Assembly (NCBI GenBank): GCA_030689845.1
Contig: JAUYHV010000336.1
Location: forward strand, 1-13,666
Length of the DNA: 13,666 bases
From: Dehalococcoidia bacterium
GTDB taxonomy: Bacteria; Chloroflexota; Dehalococcoidia; JACQUA01
Direction: 5' to 3'
The notes under the pieces: model-generated
What the model was told of the DNA's origin: nothing
The model's input: the letters and a program-made list of their open reading frames with translations, nothing else
Database searches by the model: none
Made by a program: the position numbers and the translations under genes
Part shown: one piece after another, positions 13,663 through 13,666 of the stretch
Layout: the number at the start of each line of letters is the position of its first letter
How positions within the stretch are numbered: the stretch's first letter is position 1

Positions 13663-13666
13663 CAGA

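Overview
The window reads as a bacterial chromosome segment, most likely from a Gram-positive Clostridia-type anaerobe (Peptococcaceae-like). This rests on strong AGGAGG-type ribosome binding sites, sigma-A-type and extended -10 promoters, frequent GTG/TTG start options, and the gene set: typA, corA, a type-2 trpB, a PacL-type P-ATPase, gpmA and a short alpha-glucan phosphorylase. The taxonomic guess is inference; no rRNA or tRNA gene is present to anchor it.

Positions 1 to about 3500 look accessory. The sequence is mostly AT-richer than the rest and opens with what looks like one end of an IS21-type insertion sequence, marked by three GTGGGTCAATG repeats. Small unclear ORFs and an unknown three-segment membrane protein (640-1452) follow. 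A compact DUF4258/DUF2283 toxin-antitoxin-like pair (1932-2376) lies between two diverged direct copies of one convergent gene end. The left copy is a decayed fragment. The right copy is the intact 3' end of a DUF4870-like membrane protein gene (2553-3527, minus strand), preceded by a possible 30-residue membrane peptide. The 5' end of that minus-strand gene appears rebuilt from a dispersed intergenic repeat.

Positions 3550 to 13666 are conserved core. The order is typA (GTPase BipA, plus), corA (Mg2+ channel, plus), a trpB2-like gene (minus, convergent with corA), then a divergently transcribed plus-strand run: a PacL-type cation P-ATPase, gpmA and glgP, ending in a probable terminator. gpmA and glgP fit together as storage-glucan and glycolytic functions. 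The ATPase sits just upstream of gpmA and is probably co-transcribed with it.

The most striking observation is in the trpB2-like gene. It is full length and open, and it keeps the type-2 tryptophan synthase beta scaffold. Every recognisable catalytic and PLP-contact position that I can align is nevertheless changed. The Schiff-base Lys is Gln110, the catalytic Glu is Ala133, GGGSN is GGGSG, and the NLSGHG loop is LLDASG. It looks like a repurposed pseudoenzyme rather than a decaying gene. A second point is the P-ATPase, whose TM5/TM6 ion-site residues depart from SERCA/PacL, so its transported ion is open.
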